From Legionella fairfieldensis ATCC 49588 (lineage in GTDB: Bacteria; Pseudomonadota; Gammaproteobacteria; Legionellales; Legionellaceae): a stretch of 64,000 nucleotides of DNA. Shown here in pieces: positions 1 to 9,186 of this stretch. The translations under genes and the position numbers were made by a program. The DNA lies in contig NZ_JHYC01000015.1 of NCBI RefSeq assembly GCF_000621525.1, forward strand, positions 17,099 through 81,098, read 5' to 3'. Below the pieces are notes generated by a model that was given only the letters and a program-made list of their open reading frames with translations, did not search any database and was not told the DNA's origin. Positions within the stretch are counted from its first letter, which is position 1; each line of letters starts with the position of its first letter.

Positions 1-556
1 TTCCCACTTTCTGCCCGCTCAACTGTTTTTCAATAACATGTCCCAATTCAGAAATAGCTTCTGGTTTAACCGTATCTATAGTACACATACGCAGTAAGAC
101 TTCGGCACGTCTCTCGGGTAAAAAATAACTTACCACTTCAGCGGCCTGTTCGCTATCCAGATGAATAAGAATAGTAGCAATAATTTGCGGGTGTTCGTTA
201 CGAATAACATCGGCAATCAGCCGGGCATCCAGCCATTTTAGACGATTAAGACCACTGTCTTTGTCTGAAACCAGAATTCTGTCAATAAAAGGGATCGCGT
301 TTTCTTCGCCGAGCGCGTTAATAAGAATGGTCCGTAAATAATTCTCCGCATCCACCGTAAGACTGGTCTGATCTTCAATGGCATTTAGAAATTCACCCAG
401 CACTCCTTGCATTTTAGCCTTACTCACACTACTCATCGTTGAAATAGCCATCCCCACTTTTTGCACCTGTCTGGGTTCCAGGTGCTTCAGTACCTCAGCA
501 GCATTTTTCTCACCCATGCCGAGCAGTAAAATTGCAGCCCGTTCAATACCATCCAT
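1..556 (-). CDS. fliG: Flagellar motor switch protein FliG (partial, N-terminal part)
   Basis: The minus-strand frame from an ATG at 556 runs off the left edge, giving the first 185 of about 330 residues. It opens MDGIERAAILLLGMGEKNAA, the FliG N-terminal domain that docks on FliF. Further on, the motif EHPQIIATILIHLD is typical of the FliG middle (ARM_M) domain. FliG forms the rotor C-ring and transmits torque from the stator. The start lies 4 bp after the fliF stop, so the two are co-transcribed in a fleR-fliE-fliF-fliG order. The torque-generating C-terminal domain is outside the window. Confidence 0.95.
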   Translation of the reverse strand, partial: MDGIERAAILLLGMGEKNAAEVLKHLEPRQVQKVGMAISTMSSVSKAKMQGVLGEFLNAIEDQTSLTVDAENYLRTILINALGEENAIPFIDRILVSDKDSGLNRLKWLDARLIADVIRNEHPQIIATILIHLDSEQAAEVVSYFLPERRAEVLLRMCTIDTVKPEAISELGHVIEKQLSGQKVG

Positions 557-560
557 ATGA

Positions 561-2201
561 CTACCCTCTCTCAACCCAGGTTTTAACCACTTGCGCCACT
601 CGTTTTGGTTCTTTATCAACTACCTGACGTAATAAGGCCAACTGCGATTCGTAATCGCTTGCATGTGGCAACATATCCTGAGCCTTATAAGTCAACTCTT
701 TTAATTTCTCTTCTTCTTTTTCCTCTTTTTCCCCTGCCAAGGTTTTAAATAAAGGTTTAATCAGACCAAACACTATCCCTAAAATAAATAATGCAGCGGC
801 AACTTGTTTCATGATTGACCAAAAAAGAGGGTGTTGCCAAAAACGTAATTCGGGAAGAGGCGGGATAGGATCGGGTTTAACAAAGTGGCTATTCACCACA
901 TTGAGACTGTCGCCTCGGCTCGCATTGATACCAATTGCATCAGCAACCAACACCTTGACTTGCTCAATTTCAGCAGGAGTCAACGGCTTAACTTCCATTT
1001 TTTTCGTTTTAGGGTCCCAAATGGGTCTGTCATCCACCAATACAGCAACCGTCAATCGTTTAATAGCACCAGGCTGATTTTTTGTATGGCTTATTGTCTT
1101 ATCCAATTCAAAATTCTTGGTACTTTGAGTCCGAACGTCACTGGATTCTGTATTAGTATTTGTATTAGGATTGGGGGCTTTATTTTGATTGTTAGCATTA
1201 TTATTGTTGTTATCGTTATTATTAGGATTTTTCTGCTGCAAGGCCGGATTAGCAGGAGGCGTATTTGTTAAAGCGCCAGGCACACCTGTTGGCTTGGCTC
1301 CGGAATTATGTTTTTCCTTTATACTCTGTTCGCTGCGCAGGGAAGGTAATTCCGGATTATACATCTCTTGCGTTTGCTCATAGGACGTAAAATCAACATC
1401 TGCCGAAACTTTGGCTCTTACTCGCCCATAACCTAAAAATGGAGTCAGGATATCCTGGATTTTCTGTACATATTGCTTTTCCAGTGTTTGACGATAATTA
1501 AGGAAACGTTCTGTATCAGTAAATAAAGTTTGTCCACTTCCTTCATTCAATAACTGGCCATCCTGATCCACCACAGTAACTCGATTAGCGGAAAGATTAG
1601 GAATGCTGGAGGCTACCAGATTAATAATAGAAGCTATAGTCTGTTTTTTTATGTCAAGCCCTGAATAAACATCGATAAAAACAGAAGCACTTGGTTCTCT
1701 GTTATCGCGTACAAATGCTGATTCACGTGGGATTGCCAAATGAACACGCGCTGACTTGACATCATGAAATTGACTGATAGTACGCGCCAATTCCGTTTCT
1801 AACGCCTGTTTATAACGCGCATTTTCCATAAATTGGCTTGTATTGAATGTATTGGTATTCGATCCGGCAAATAAATCGTAACCATTTCCACGGGGTAAAC
1901 CTTCGACAGCCAATTTCATACGTGCATCCTGCACATCGTTCGCTGCCACCAATACCGTGCCTCGGGCGCTATCAATTTTGAAAGGAATATTACTGCGTTG
2001 CAAAAGATCAACGACTTCTGATGCATCACGAGGACTCATTTCACTATACAAAGGCATATAATCCGGGGTACGTGACCATAAAACCACGCCGACACCAATA
2101 GCTACACAGGCTGCAAGCCCCAATAATAGTCCTAATTGCCTTGGAATAGGTAAACTTGCGAACTTTGCAGCAGCAGTAGAAGCATTGTCAACCAATGCCA
2201 T
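561..2201 (-). CDS. fliF: Flagellar MS-ring protein FliF
   Basis: A 546-residue protein of normal FliF length. It has a short cytoplasmic N-terminus, a first membrane helix at about residues 22-42, a periplasmic YscJ/FliF ring-building region (YMPLYSEMSPRDASEVVDLL near residue 50), a second membrane helix at about 458-480, and a charged C-terminal tail that should bind FliG. FliF builds the MS ring in the inner membrane, the first assembled part of the basal body. Residues about 322-352 form an Asn-rich low-complexity stretch within the usually variable periplasmic loop. fliE lies 59 bp upstream and fliG 4 bp downstream. Confidence 0.97.
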   Translation of the reverse strand: MALVDNASTAAAKFASLPIPRQLGLLLGLAACVAIGVGVVLWSRTPDYMPLYSEMSPRDASEVVDLLQRSNIPFKIDSARGTVLVAANDVQDARMKLAVEGLPRGNGYDLFAGSNTNTFNTSQFMENARYKQALETELARTISQFHDVKSARVHLAIPRESAFVRDNREPSASVFIDVYSGLDIKKQTIASIINLVASSIPNLSANRVTVVDQDGQLLNEGSGQTLFTDTERFLNYRQTLEKQYVQKIQDILTPFLGYGRVRAKVSADVDFTSYEQTQEMYNPELPSLRSEQSIKEKHNSGAKPTGVPGALTNTPPANPALQQKNPNNNDNNNNNANNQNKAPNPNTNTNTESSDVRTQSTKNFELDKTISHTKNQPGAIKRLTVAVLVDDRPIWDPKTKKMEVKPLTPAEIEQVKVLVADAIGINASRGDSLNVVNSHFVKPDPIPPLPELRFWQHPLFWSIMKQVAAALFILGIVFGLIKPLFKTLAGEKEEKEEEKLKELTYKAQDMLPHASDYESQLALLRQVVDKEPKRVAQVVKTWVERG

Positions 2202-2260
2202 AATTAACTCCTAAACTATACACAAACGTAACCCCTGAATCACAGGATAAGGAAGCCTGA

Positions 2261-2575
2261 TTAAACAGGCATACTCATAATATCCTGATAAGCCTGGACT
2301 ATTTTATTTCTGACCCTTAAAAGCGCTTCGAAAGCCAGATCCGCTTTCTGACCCGCTATCATTACTTCACTGACCTTGGTATTAGCATCACCCATTTCAA
2401 AATGGGCTTTTAATGCGTCTGCAGATTGTTGTAACTGGTTAACATCACCTATTGCTTTTTGAAGGATATCGCCAAACGGTGCCTGCGTTGGATTAATCTC
2501 CACACTGGAGCCTGTGGCCTGAGCTGTCATCAGACGCATTTGATTCAACAGAGATACACCATTCATCTCAATCAT
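2261..2575 (-). CDS. fliE: Flagellar hook-basal body protein FliE
   Basis: A 104-residue protein with the FliE C-terminal signature (EVMIAGQKADLAFEALLRVRNKIVQAYQDIMSM, shown here only as residues about 69-103). FliE is the adaptor between the MS ring and the proximal rod and is exported by the flagellar type III system. It sits between fleR (24 bp upstream) and fliF (59 bp downstream), the order found in Pseudomonas and Legionella. Length and C-terminal helix are normal for the family. Confidence 0.95.
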   Translation of the reverse strand: MIEMNGVSLLNQMRLMTAQATGSSVEINPTQAPFGDILQKAIGDVNQLQQSADALKAHFEMGDANTKVSEVMIAGQKADLAFEALLRVRNKIVQAYQDIMSMPV

Positions 2576-2599
2576 ACCATTCCTCTTTAACTATTAATC

Positions 2600-3928
2600 T
2601 TACACAACATAACCTTCTTCACGCATCTTGGCCAGTTTATATCGCAAAGTACGCTCACTTATACCTAACAACACAGCAACCTGCTGGCGATTACCCTTAT
2701 TTTCTTTCAACGTTTGCTCAATCAAATCAAACTCATAATTCTGCAAACTCTTGGGATCATTTTTATTACTTTTATTGACAACAGCGGACTCCTCTTCTAC
2801 TTCAGGATATTGAGGAAGTTGTAAATGAGGGACCTCAATAATACCTTGCGTCTGTAAAACCAACGCTCGTTGTATCACATTATCCAATTCGCGAGCATTG
2901 CCTGGCCAACTGTATTCAAGCAAAGCCTGCCTGGCTTTATCGCTTAAAGCAGGAATCAGCGGATAATGGTTCTGGCAATGACGACGTATTAAATAATTTG
3001 CTAAAGGAATAATGTCACATACTCTCTCCCGTAAAGGCAACCAGTGGAGGGGAAAAACATTAAGACGATAATATAAATCCTCACGAAAACGGCCAGCCTT
3101 TACTTCATCAAGCAATTTCCGGTTACTGGTAGCTAATACCCTTACATCCAGATTAATCAGCTTATTTGCCCCAATACGCTCAACTTCTTTTTCCTGTAAC
3201 ACGCGAAGTAATTTTGCCTGTAGACCCAAACTCATCTCGCTCACTTCATCAAGCAATAAAGTACCTCCCTGCGCCTGTTCAAATTTACCTGCAGTGGCTT
3301 TATAAGCTCCGGTGAAGGCCCCTTTTTCATAGCCAAACAAAGTAGCCTCCAACATCTGCTCAGGAATTGCTGCACAATTAATGGCAATAAAAGGATGCTG
3401 TCGTCGAGGCGAGTGGTCATGAATAAAATGGGCCAGAACTTCTTTACCAGTACCGCTTTCCCCACTGATCATCACGCCTACATCCGATTGGGCAACACGT
3501 AAAGCCATTGATAATAAAGCCTGGCTTTTAGGATCATGGGCTACCGGTTGACTGTCATCGTCTGTAACAATCGGTTTGATATAGCGATTAATTTTTTCCG
3601 TTAAAGCATGCGCACTAAAAGGTTTTTGTAAATAATCTACCGCGCCATATCGCATAGCGTCCGCAGCATCTTCCACCGATCCCTGCCCGGTCATCAATAT
3701 TACAGGAACACCAGGATTAAGCCGTTGGATCTCGGCAAGCAATTTCTGGCCATCCATTTTATCCATATGGATGTTACTTAAAACAATAGCAGGGCTATGA
3801 CGCTCAAGCATTGCGAGCGCTTCTTTGCCATCCTTGGCAGCCAGATAAGAATGTCCAGCCTGATGCATAGTCTCTGCGAGTGCTTCACGTAAAACCGGAT
3901 CATCTTCAACAATTAATATGTCGCTCAT
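2600..3928 (-). CDS. fleR: Sigma-54-dependent flagellar response regulator FleR/FlrC, with Asn at the phosphoacceptor site
   Basis: A 442-residue NtrC-family activator. Residues 1-115 are a receiver domain, about 135-370 an AAA+ domain with Walker A GESGTGKE, the sigma-54 contact loop GAFTGA and Walker B LLLDEVSEM, and the last 45 residues a Fis-type helix-turn-helix (LGISERTLRYKL). It should activate sigma-54 promoters of middle flagellar genes. An ATG at 3,928 is preferred over the one at 3,946 because AAGGA lies correctly before it. The acidic pocket E8-D9-D10, the Thr and the Lys are present, but the phosphoacceptor position 52 is Asn (LSNIHM, codon AAC at 3,775-3,773). No FleS-type kinase gene is next to it. 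Confidence 0.92.
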   Translation of the reverse strand: MSDILIVEDDPVLREALAETMHQAGHSYLAAKDGKEALAMLERHSPAIVLSNIHMDKMDGQKLLAEIQRLNPGVPVILMTGQGSVEDAADAMRYGAVDYLQKPFSAHALTEKINRYIKPIVTDDDSQPVAHDPKSQALLSMALRVAQSDVGVMISGESGTGKEVLAHFIHDHSPRRQHPFIAINCAAIPEQMLEATLFGYEKGAFTGAYKATAGKFEQAQGGTLLLDEVSEMSLGLQAKLLRVLQEKEVERIGANKLINLDVRVLATSNRKLLDEVKAGRFREDLYYRLNVFPLHWLPLRERVCDIIPLANYLIRRHCQNHYPLIPALSDKARQALLEYSWPGNARELDNVIQRALVLQTQGIIEVPHLQLPQYPEVEEESAVVNKSNKNDPKSLQNYEFDLIEQTLKENKGNRQQVAVLLGISERTLRYKLAKMREEGYVV

Positions 3929-4367
3929 GAGCAATCCTTTGTTCAAAATACCATTATCTCAAATTTAATAATTTATGATACGACAATCATTCATTTAAGC
4001 GTTATGGTAGATTAATTGTTATACATCTCCCTCTGCCCGATAGTTAAAGAATCCAGAATCTGCTATCTATTCACCCGATAGCAGATTCTTTATCACACCA
4101 CAATCAGCATAACACATCCTGCTCCACTCTTTATGACTTTAACAAAATTATTACTTAAATTAAAATATAAATAAAATCAGTGAATTAATCTATAAAAAAC
4201 TATTTATAGTTTACTCTGAGCGCGGTTGACATTTCGTCAGAATATGTGAATATCGGAGTACAGATAAGAGCCTGTTTTGGTCTTGAGTAGAATCCTTACA
4301 GTTTTCAACCGCCGTATGTGATATTATTTAAGGGACAGGTATTTAAATTTATAGATCCGGACATATC
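3929..4367. other. Divergent intergenic region between fleR and the DedA gene
   Basis: About 440 bp without a supportable gene. It holds one strong palindrome (4,055-4,089, listed separately). A TTGACA at 4,226-4,231 could be the -35 element for the DedA gene, but the matching -10 is poor. I saw no sigma-54 or sigma-28 consensus before fleR. Confidence 0.5.
4055..4089. terminator. Strong hairpin: 13-bp perfect stem, 9-nt loop
   Basis: AGAATCTGCTATC (4,055-4,067) and GATAGCAGATTCT (4,077-4,089) are perfect inverted repeats around TATTCACCC. The plus-strand continuation is TTATC, a weak T tract. It lies between two divergently transcribed genes, where an mRNA terminator is unexpected, so it may end a small RNA or be a protein-binding palindrome. 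Confidence 0.5.
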
Positions 4368-5027
4368 ATGCAAGGCATGCATTCCCTTTTAAATTACCTT
4401 CTTCACATCGACAGCTACCTTTTAGCGTTCGTTTCTGTTTATGGGACATGGACTTATGTGGCGCTGTTTATGATTATTTTTTGTGAAACAGGGCTTGTAA
4501 TTACTCCTTTTCTGCCCGGCGACTCGTTACTTTTTGTAGCAGGGAGTATCGCAGCACAACCCGAATCCCCTTTATCAGCCCTGCTTCTCTTTTTCTTGCT
4601 CATTTTTGCCTCGATAATAGGCAACCAGCTTAACTATCTGATTGGCAGAACATTGGGGACGCGTGTATTTTCAGCAAGGAACTCATGGTTATTTAATAAA
4701 AAACATCTGGAAAAAACGCATCGGTTTTATGAAAAACATGGTGGAAAAACGATTATCCTGGCTCGGTTTATCCCCATCATTCGTACTTTTGCTCCTTTCG
4801 TAGCCGGAATTGGTGAGATGAAAAGCAGTCATTTTTCGCTTTATAATATAATTAGTGCCTTTCTGTGGATTAGTCTCCTGCTTGGCTGTGGTTACTTTTT
4901 CGGTTCAATTCCTATAATCAAAGAAAATTTCTCAATTGTTATTTATAGCATTATTATTATTTCGCTTATGCCACCAGCAATGGCTTTTTTTTATCGCAAA
5001 TTAAAAAATCCACGGCTTTATGAATAA
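4368..5027 (+). CDS. DedA/SNARE-associated family membrane protein
   Basis: A 219-residue polytopic inner-membrane protein. It carries the DedA signatures: an ETGLVITPFLPGDSLLF segment near residue 45 and the amphipathic motif ARFIPIIRTFAPFVAGIGEM near residue 140. DedA proteins support membrane homeostasis, and some act as lipid (C55-P or phospholipid) flippases. The exact substrate cannot be read from this sequence. It is transcribed alone, with 340 bp or more of non-coding DNA on both sides. A second Met at codon 4 is an alternative start. Confidence 0.9.
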   Translation: MQGMHSLLNYLLHIDSYLLAFVSVYGTWTYVALFMIIFCETGLVITPFLPGDSLLFVAGSIAAQPESPLSALLLFFLLIFASIIGNQLNYLIGRTLGTRVFSARNSWLFNKKHLEKTHRFYEKHGGKTIILARFIPIIRTFAPFVAGIGEMKSSHFSLYNIISAFLWISLLLGCGYFFGSIPIIKENFSIVIYSIIIISLMPPAMAFFYRKLKNPRLYE

Positions 5028-5343
5028 TGAAAACAAATTAGACTATCAAGCTAAGTTTGGCAATCATTCCATGTAGCGTTAACAAAAAGATACCCGGTAA
5101 TATGATGCAGCATACCAAGAAAGTTTGTAAGACAAAAATAAGAGGCCATGATTGGTTGCGGTGTACTTAATAAAATGACTTCTTTGGGCATGTCCTCAAG
5201 CTTATCTACCTGAATCCAACCATGAGATTAAGAAACAAAGCCCCATGGGTTTTTGATTAAGTTTTCAATTATGAAGCCTTGTTAAAGAGCCGTGTGTCCA
5301 TACTATTACTTCCATGGCGCCTGCCTGGCAAGGCGCCAACCCG
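5028..5343. other. Intergenic region, no gene seen
   Basis: A convergent gap between the DedA gene and the large minus-strand gene. The only structure noted is TGGCGCCT-N8-AGGCGCCA at 5,315-5,338, a GC-rich 8-bp stem just past the stop of the large gene. It has no T tract, so a terminator role is uncertain. Confidence 0.4.
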
Positions 5344-8300
5344 TTAAATTTCCGGGTTTGGGTTAATGTTGTGAGGTGTACTGGATTGTGGCAAAAGATG
5401 AGGAGTGCTAAAAAATCCATTTACATTTTGTGCGGCCCTAACATTGTTGGCTAAAGCCCGTTGTTCTTGATGATATTGATTTAGCGAAGCTATAATTTCT
5501 GGATGGTATTCAGCAGGACGATCGAAGGAAAATAGATCTTTAATTTCTTTAGAAGTAATAACTCCTAAACGACCTGAATAAACTTTGAAGAATTCTTCCG
5601 CCAGAAAAGATAGCGAGCCGGCAGGAATTGAGTCGAAAGTATAGGCAGTATTCTTGTCTTCAATAGCTACGTAAACTTGTCTGATAAAGTTTTTCTGATT
5701 ATCTGGTAATAAATTTTGGTAAAAGGAATTAATGTATTCCTTCACATAAAAATGGATTGATTGGCGTGTTAGAAGAGGGAATTTGAACTCTGAGACAACT
5801 TCTAACGCAATCAAAAGTCTCATAAAGGGTCCTTGATCACAGGAGGGATTCTCTACTTGATCCAGAAGCTCTAAAAGAAGAATATGAAATGCTTCAGCGC
5901 CATCCTTTATTCTAAACTCTACAGGAGCTGGATGATCGACATAATAACCAACCATTGCAATCAAATTAGTTAATTTTTTGGCATCAAGAATAGTACGTTT
6001 CATTGCTTCTGGCATTTGATCATTAACTGGGACTGATGCTTTTTTTAATGTATCGTTTATAAATATTGCGATTTTGTTATACTTGGTGATTTTATCATGG
6101 ATTGCTTTAAATTCCTGACTATCAGATACAGAATAATTCCCATGAATAAAATAAATATAATTAAGTAATTTATTGGCATCATTTTTAAATGAGATTGAAG
6201 TTTCCGTCACTTGGTTTTTATTTTTTATAATGTAATCAATAAAATTTTTTCTTCCAGCAGTAATTTTCTCCTTTTTCTCAGCCTCTGTTTCAGCTAGGGC
6301 TTGGTACCAAGTATCATATACTTGATCTGCAAACACATGATTTTCCTGCCTATGAATTGCTTGAGGATCCTTTGATGGATCACTATCAAATTTTATTAAA
6401 AGTTGTGTGCGTATTTCTTCAAAAAGTTTTTCTTGAGTTGTTCTTTGAACCTTATGCATGCATTGATTATAAATAAGCTCTAAATTTTTCTTTGTCTCTT
6501 CGCTTAAACCAGCCCTTTTTTGTAAATTTATTTGCCATTCAGCTACCTCTTTCAAAAAATCTATTGGTAAAAGAATATTGTCTTTTCCCATAACTAAATT
6601 CATTAAGTATTGAATAAAGTTTAAGCTTTTTGTGGACGCAGAATTGGAGGATGCTATGTCTTTTATGCAGGTCGTTAAGAGATTACTATTCTCGGCTCCC
6701 TCTAGAACATGATTGATCCAACCAGGTGTGATCTCTGAGAGAGTGTCGACAAAGTTGGGAGAATAAGGTCTTCCTTGAGTAGCCGTGGCGTAGACTGCCC
6801 AACCCAATATTCTTGCCAAAAAAGTATTTTTCTCCTCTTCTGGAATATCAAAAAACCAAGCAAATTGTTCTACAGCTTCTTTTAACTCTTGCTTTTCAAG
6901 TTTTTTTAGATCAAGTTGGTCTAATTTATCTACTAACAGATAGGCTATTTGCCAAGACATCGCCTTTTTTTCATCCTGAATAGTCAACAAATCTGAAACA
7001 AAAATGGTATAATTTTCAGCTTTAATTTTACCTTTTTGATGTCTTTCTCTTTCTAGAAAATGTGTTGCTAGCATTATAAAGTTACTGACTATCTCCTTTA
7101 ATTCGTCAGCGGATATATCTTTTTTAAATTCATCAATTAACTCTTTTAAAACGCGCCTTTGTTGGATAAAACTTTCTTCCTTTTTCCTATTAAAAAAAGG
7201 AAAATCATTTAAATGAGTTGAATATATAAAAAGAAACATTTTAAGGAGACTGGATTGGTTAATTCCTTTATACTGTAATGCTCGAAACAAATCTTGTATT
7301 TGCGCAATTTCTTTTCTTTTAAATTTACCTGGATAACACGTAAAAAAATGTTGAATGCCGAAAAATAAAATTTCATAAGCGAATACCGGTGATGAATCAA
7401 GAGCTTTATCACCAACTATTTTTAATTTATTATTCAATAAAATGCTATGCGTCCCTAAATTCATCCTCTGCATCGTGAGAGACATTATAGTACTTTGAGA
7501 AGGTGCATCTAGTGGTTCTGAGAGAAGTGATAACAAGTAAATTATTTTTTCTATTAAGTGAAGACTCTCGGATCGATTGTGTTTTCCTAATTTGCTTATC
7601 ACATCCATTAATTGTTGTAGGTTAGGAACTGTCCCATTTTTTTCCAAAATCACTTTGAAAATATCTTTATCGATGGCAGGGTTATTAAGGCCTAGAATAA
7701 CCCATTGAATAGGATTAGAAAAAATAAGAAGCTTTGTCATATTTTCATTTGCTAAAATCTTTTGGTAAGTTGCAGCTAAAACTGCAATGTCCCTTTTTAC
7801 ACCATCTTTAGAAGAGAAAGTAAAAAGGTTTTTTTGGAACTCATCTATAGATGCAGGCCTAAAACCTTTATCCCACATTTCAGGTACATATTCTATTAAG
7901 TAGGAAGATACATAATCCAAGAAATACGAATCTGAATTACCAAAAGGAGTATTTTTTAGAGTTTCAATCTGTTCGTCAGAAAAATATTTTTGGAGTAAAA
8001 CCAATGGGTTATCTTTAATTTTCCTCCAAATAAGAAAAGAGATAACTAACTTATGAATATAATATTGATTAATTGCTTCTTTAAGGCTGTCTACTTTTAA
8101 AGCTTCATTTAAATGGGCTTCGTCATAGACTATTTTGTCTATTAAAATACCGAAAGTATTAGAGTCTTCATCACACGTTATGGGAAATTGACGAAGATAC
8201 TGATCCAGTTCATTAAGTAGCCATTTAAAATAACCATCTTCAGAATAAAACAGTTTTTTTAAATCAAAATGGTTAGGAATAAGAAGAGACATAAATTCAG

Positions 8301-8592
8301 AGGGAGAAACTTGCTCTCTAAAACTATTAATGTGGGCTATTAACTGTTCAAGTTCAACAATGCCTCCCTGGCAATAGCCAAGAAAAAAAACTTTTAGCTT
8401 ATTTTTAATTTCAGACAACGATAATTTAACTTCTTTTTTTTGTTTCTTATTTGGCTTGGCATCATTTTTTTCAGAAGAGGTTCGTTTGGCTTTTTCCGTA
8501 CTTAAAGACACGTTCAAGTTACTTTGAGGAAGCACAATCTCTGGTTGATTTTCCTGAGTATTCTTATTTTTTGATTTTGCAGCTTTTTTCAT
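5344..8592 (-). CDS. Large hypothetical alpha-helical protein (1,082 aa), candidate secreted effector
   Basis: I do not recognise a family. An ATG at 8,592 is preferred over 8,640 because AGGAG precedes it by 6 nt; this gives 1,082 residues starting MKKAAKSKNK. The first 75 residues are Lys/Ser/Thr/Gln-rich and low-complexity (including KPNKKQKKEVK). The rest reads as long amphipathic helices rich in Leu, Lys, Glu and Ile, without a membrane segment, Walker motif or obvious repeat. The last 30 residues are Pro/Ser/Asn-rich. The gene is more AT-rich than its neighbours and stands alone between two long non-coding gaps, which fits acquired accessory DNA. A soluble, eukaryote-directed Dot/Icm substrate is a reasonable inference in this genus, but no catalytic motif supports a specific activity. 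Confidence 0.8.
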   Translation of the reverse strand: MKKAAKSKNKNTQENQPEIVLPQSNLNVSLSTEKAKRTSSEKNDAKPNKKQKKEVKLSLSEIKNKLKVFFLGYCQGGIVELEQLIAHINSFREQVSPSEFMSLLIPNHFDLKKLFYSEDGYFKWLLNELDQYLRQFPITCDEDSNTFGILIDKIVYDEAHLNEALKVDSLKEAINQYYIHKLVISFLIWRKIKDNPLVLLQKYFSDEQIETLKNTPFGNSDSYFLDYVSSYLIEYVPEMWDKGFRPASIDEFQKNLFTFSSKDGVKRDIAVLAATYQKILANENMTKLLIFSNPIQWVILGLNNPAIDKDIFKVILEKNGTVPNLQQLMDVISKLGKHNRSESLHLIEKIIYLLSLLSEPLDAPSQSTIMSLTMQRMNLGTHSILLNNKLKIVGDKALDSSPVFAYEILFFGIQHFFTCYPGKFKRKEIAQIQDLFRALQYKGINQSSLLKMFLFIYSTHLNDFPFFNRKKEESFIQQRRVLKELIDEFKKDISADELKEIVSNFIMLATHFLERERHQKGKIKAENYTIFVSDLLTIQDEKKAMSWQIAYLLVDKLDQLDLKKLEKQELKEAVEQFAWFFDIPEEEKNTFLARILGWAVYATATQGRPYSPNFVDTLSEITPGWINHVLEGAENSNLLTTCIKDIASSNSASTKSLNFIQYLMNLVMGKDNILLPIDFLKEVAEWQINLQKRAGLSEETKKNLELIYNQCMHKVQRTTQEKLFEEIRTQLLIKFDSDPSKDPQAIHRQENHVFADQVYDTWYQALAETEAEKKEKITAGRKNFIDYIIKNKNQVTETSISFKNDANKLLNYIYFIHGNYSVSDSQEFKAIHDKITKYNKIAIFINDTLKKASVPVNDQMPEAMKRTILDAKKLTNLIAMVGYYVDHPAPVEFRIKDGAEAFHILLLELLDQVENPSCDQGPFMRLLIALEVVSEFKFPLLTRQSIHFYVKEYINSFYQNLLPDNQKNFIRQVYVAIEDKNTAYTFDSIPAGSLSFLAEEFFKVYSGRLGVITSKEIKDLFSFDRPAEYHPEIIASLNQYHQEQRALANNVRAAQNVNGFFSTPHLLPQSSTPHNINPNPEI

Positions 8593-9186
8593 GTAAAACT
8601 CCTGACTTTTAACCTTGTAAATATTCTTATACTGCAACAAGGCAATAGTCTTAATTAAAAATTGAACAACAGATGATAAACCTCAAAAAACCTCAAGTAA
8701 ATTTAGAGAATTAGCATACTGAGGACATTGTATTAGCCATAAAAATTTATAAGGCAATCAGATTTGCAACATGTAACTTTTCAACCAACGATTGGCTTAT
8801 TACATCTCTCAAATTGCATAAGGTAATTCTGATGAGATACTTCAGTAAAAAATGAGCCGACTAAGAAACTAAATTATAAAGCTCAAATTGAGGCTTATTA
8901 TATTAGATTTAATACTAAAATTCAATATAAAACCAAACTGATTAAAATTCAAGCATAATCAATTGCCTGTTCAAATTAGCGCTATGAACTCAAAAAGTGT
9001 TCGTTTTAAGTATGACGATTGTTAGCTGGATATTTTTAAATAGATTGAGACTTAACATCGAAATACAATACATCGAATTTGAAAGCCAGCTCATCATCAA
9101 AAACAATCAAAATCACCCTACCTACGTGTTACTAACCAATTAAATCCCTGATCACTTGCAGATCTTGATACCCTATAGAAAATCAA
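8593..9186. other. AT-rich intergenic region, no gene seen
   Basis: Nearly 600 bp upstream of the large hypothetical gene and downstream of rarA. It is very AT-rich, with stops in all frames and no hairpin or promoter I would defend. It presumably holds the promoter of the minus-strand 1,082-residue gene. Confidence 0.4.

Noticed and set aside
5315..5358. GC-rich hairpins around the stop of the 1,082-residue gene as a terminator
   Set aside because: The stems are short and no T tract follows on the transcribed strand; noted only within the gap description.
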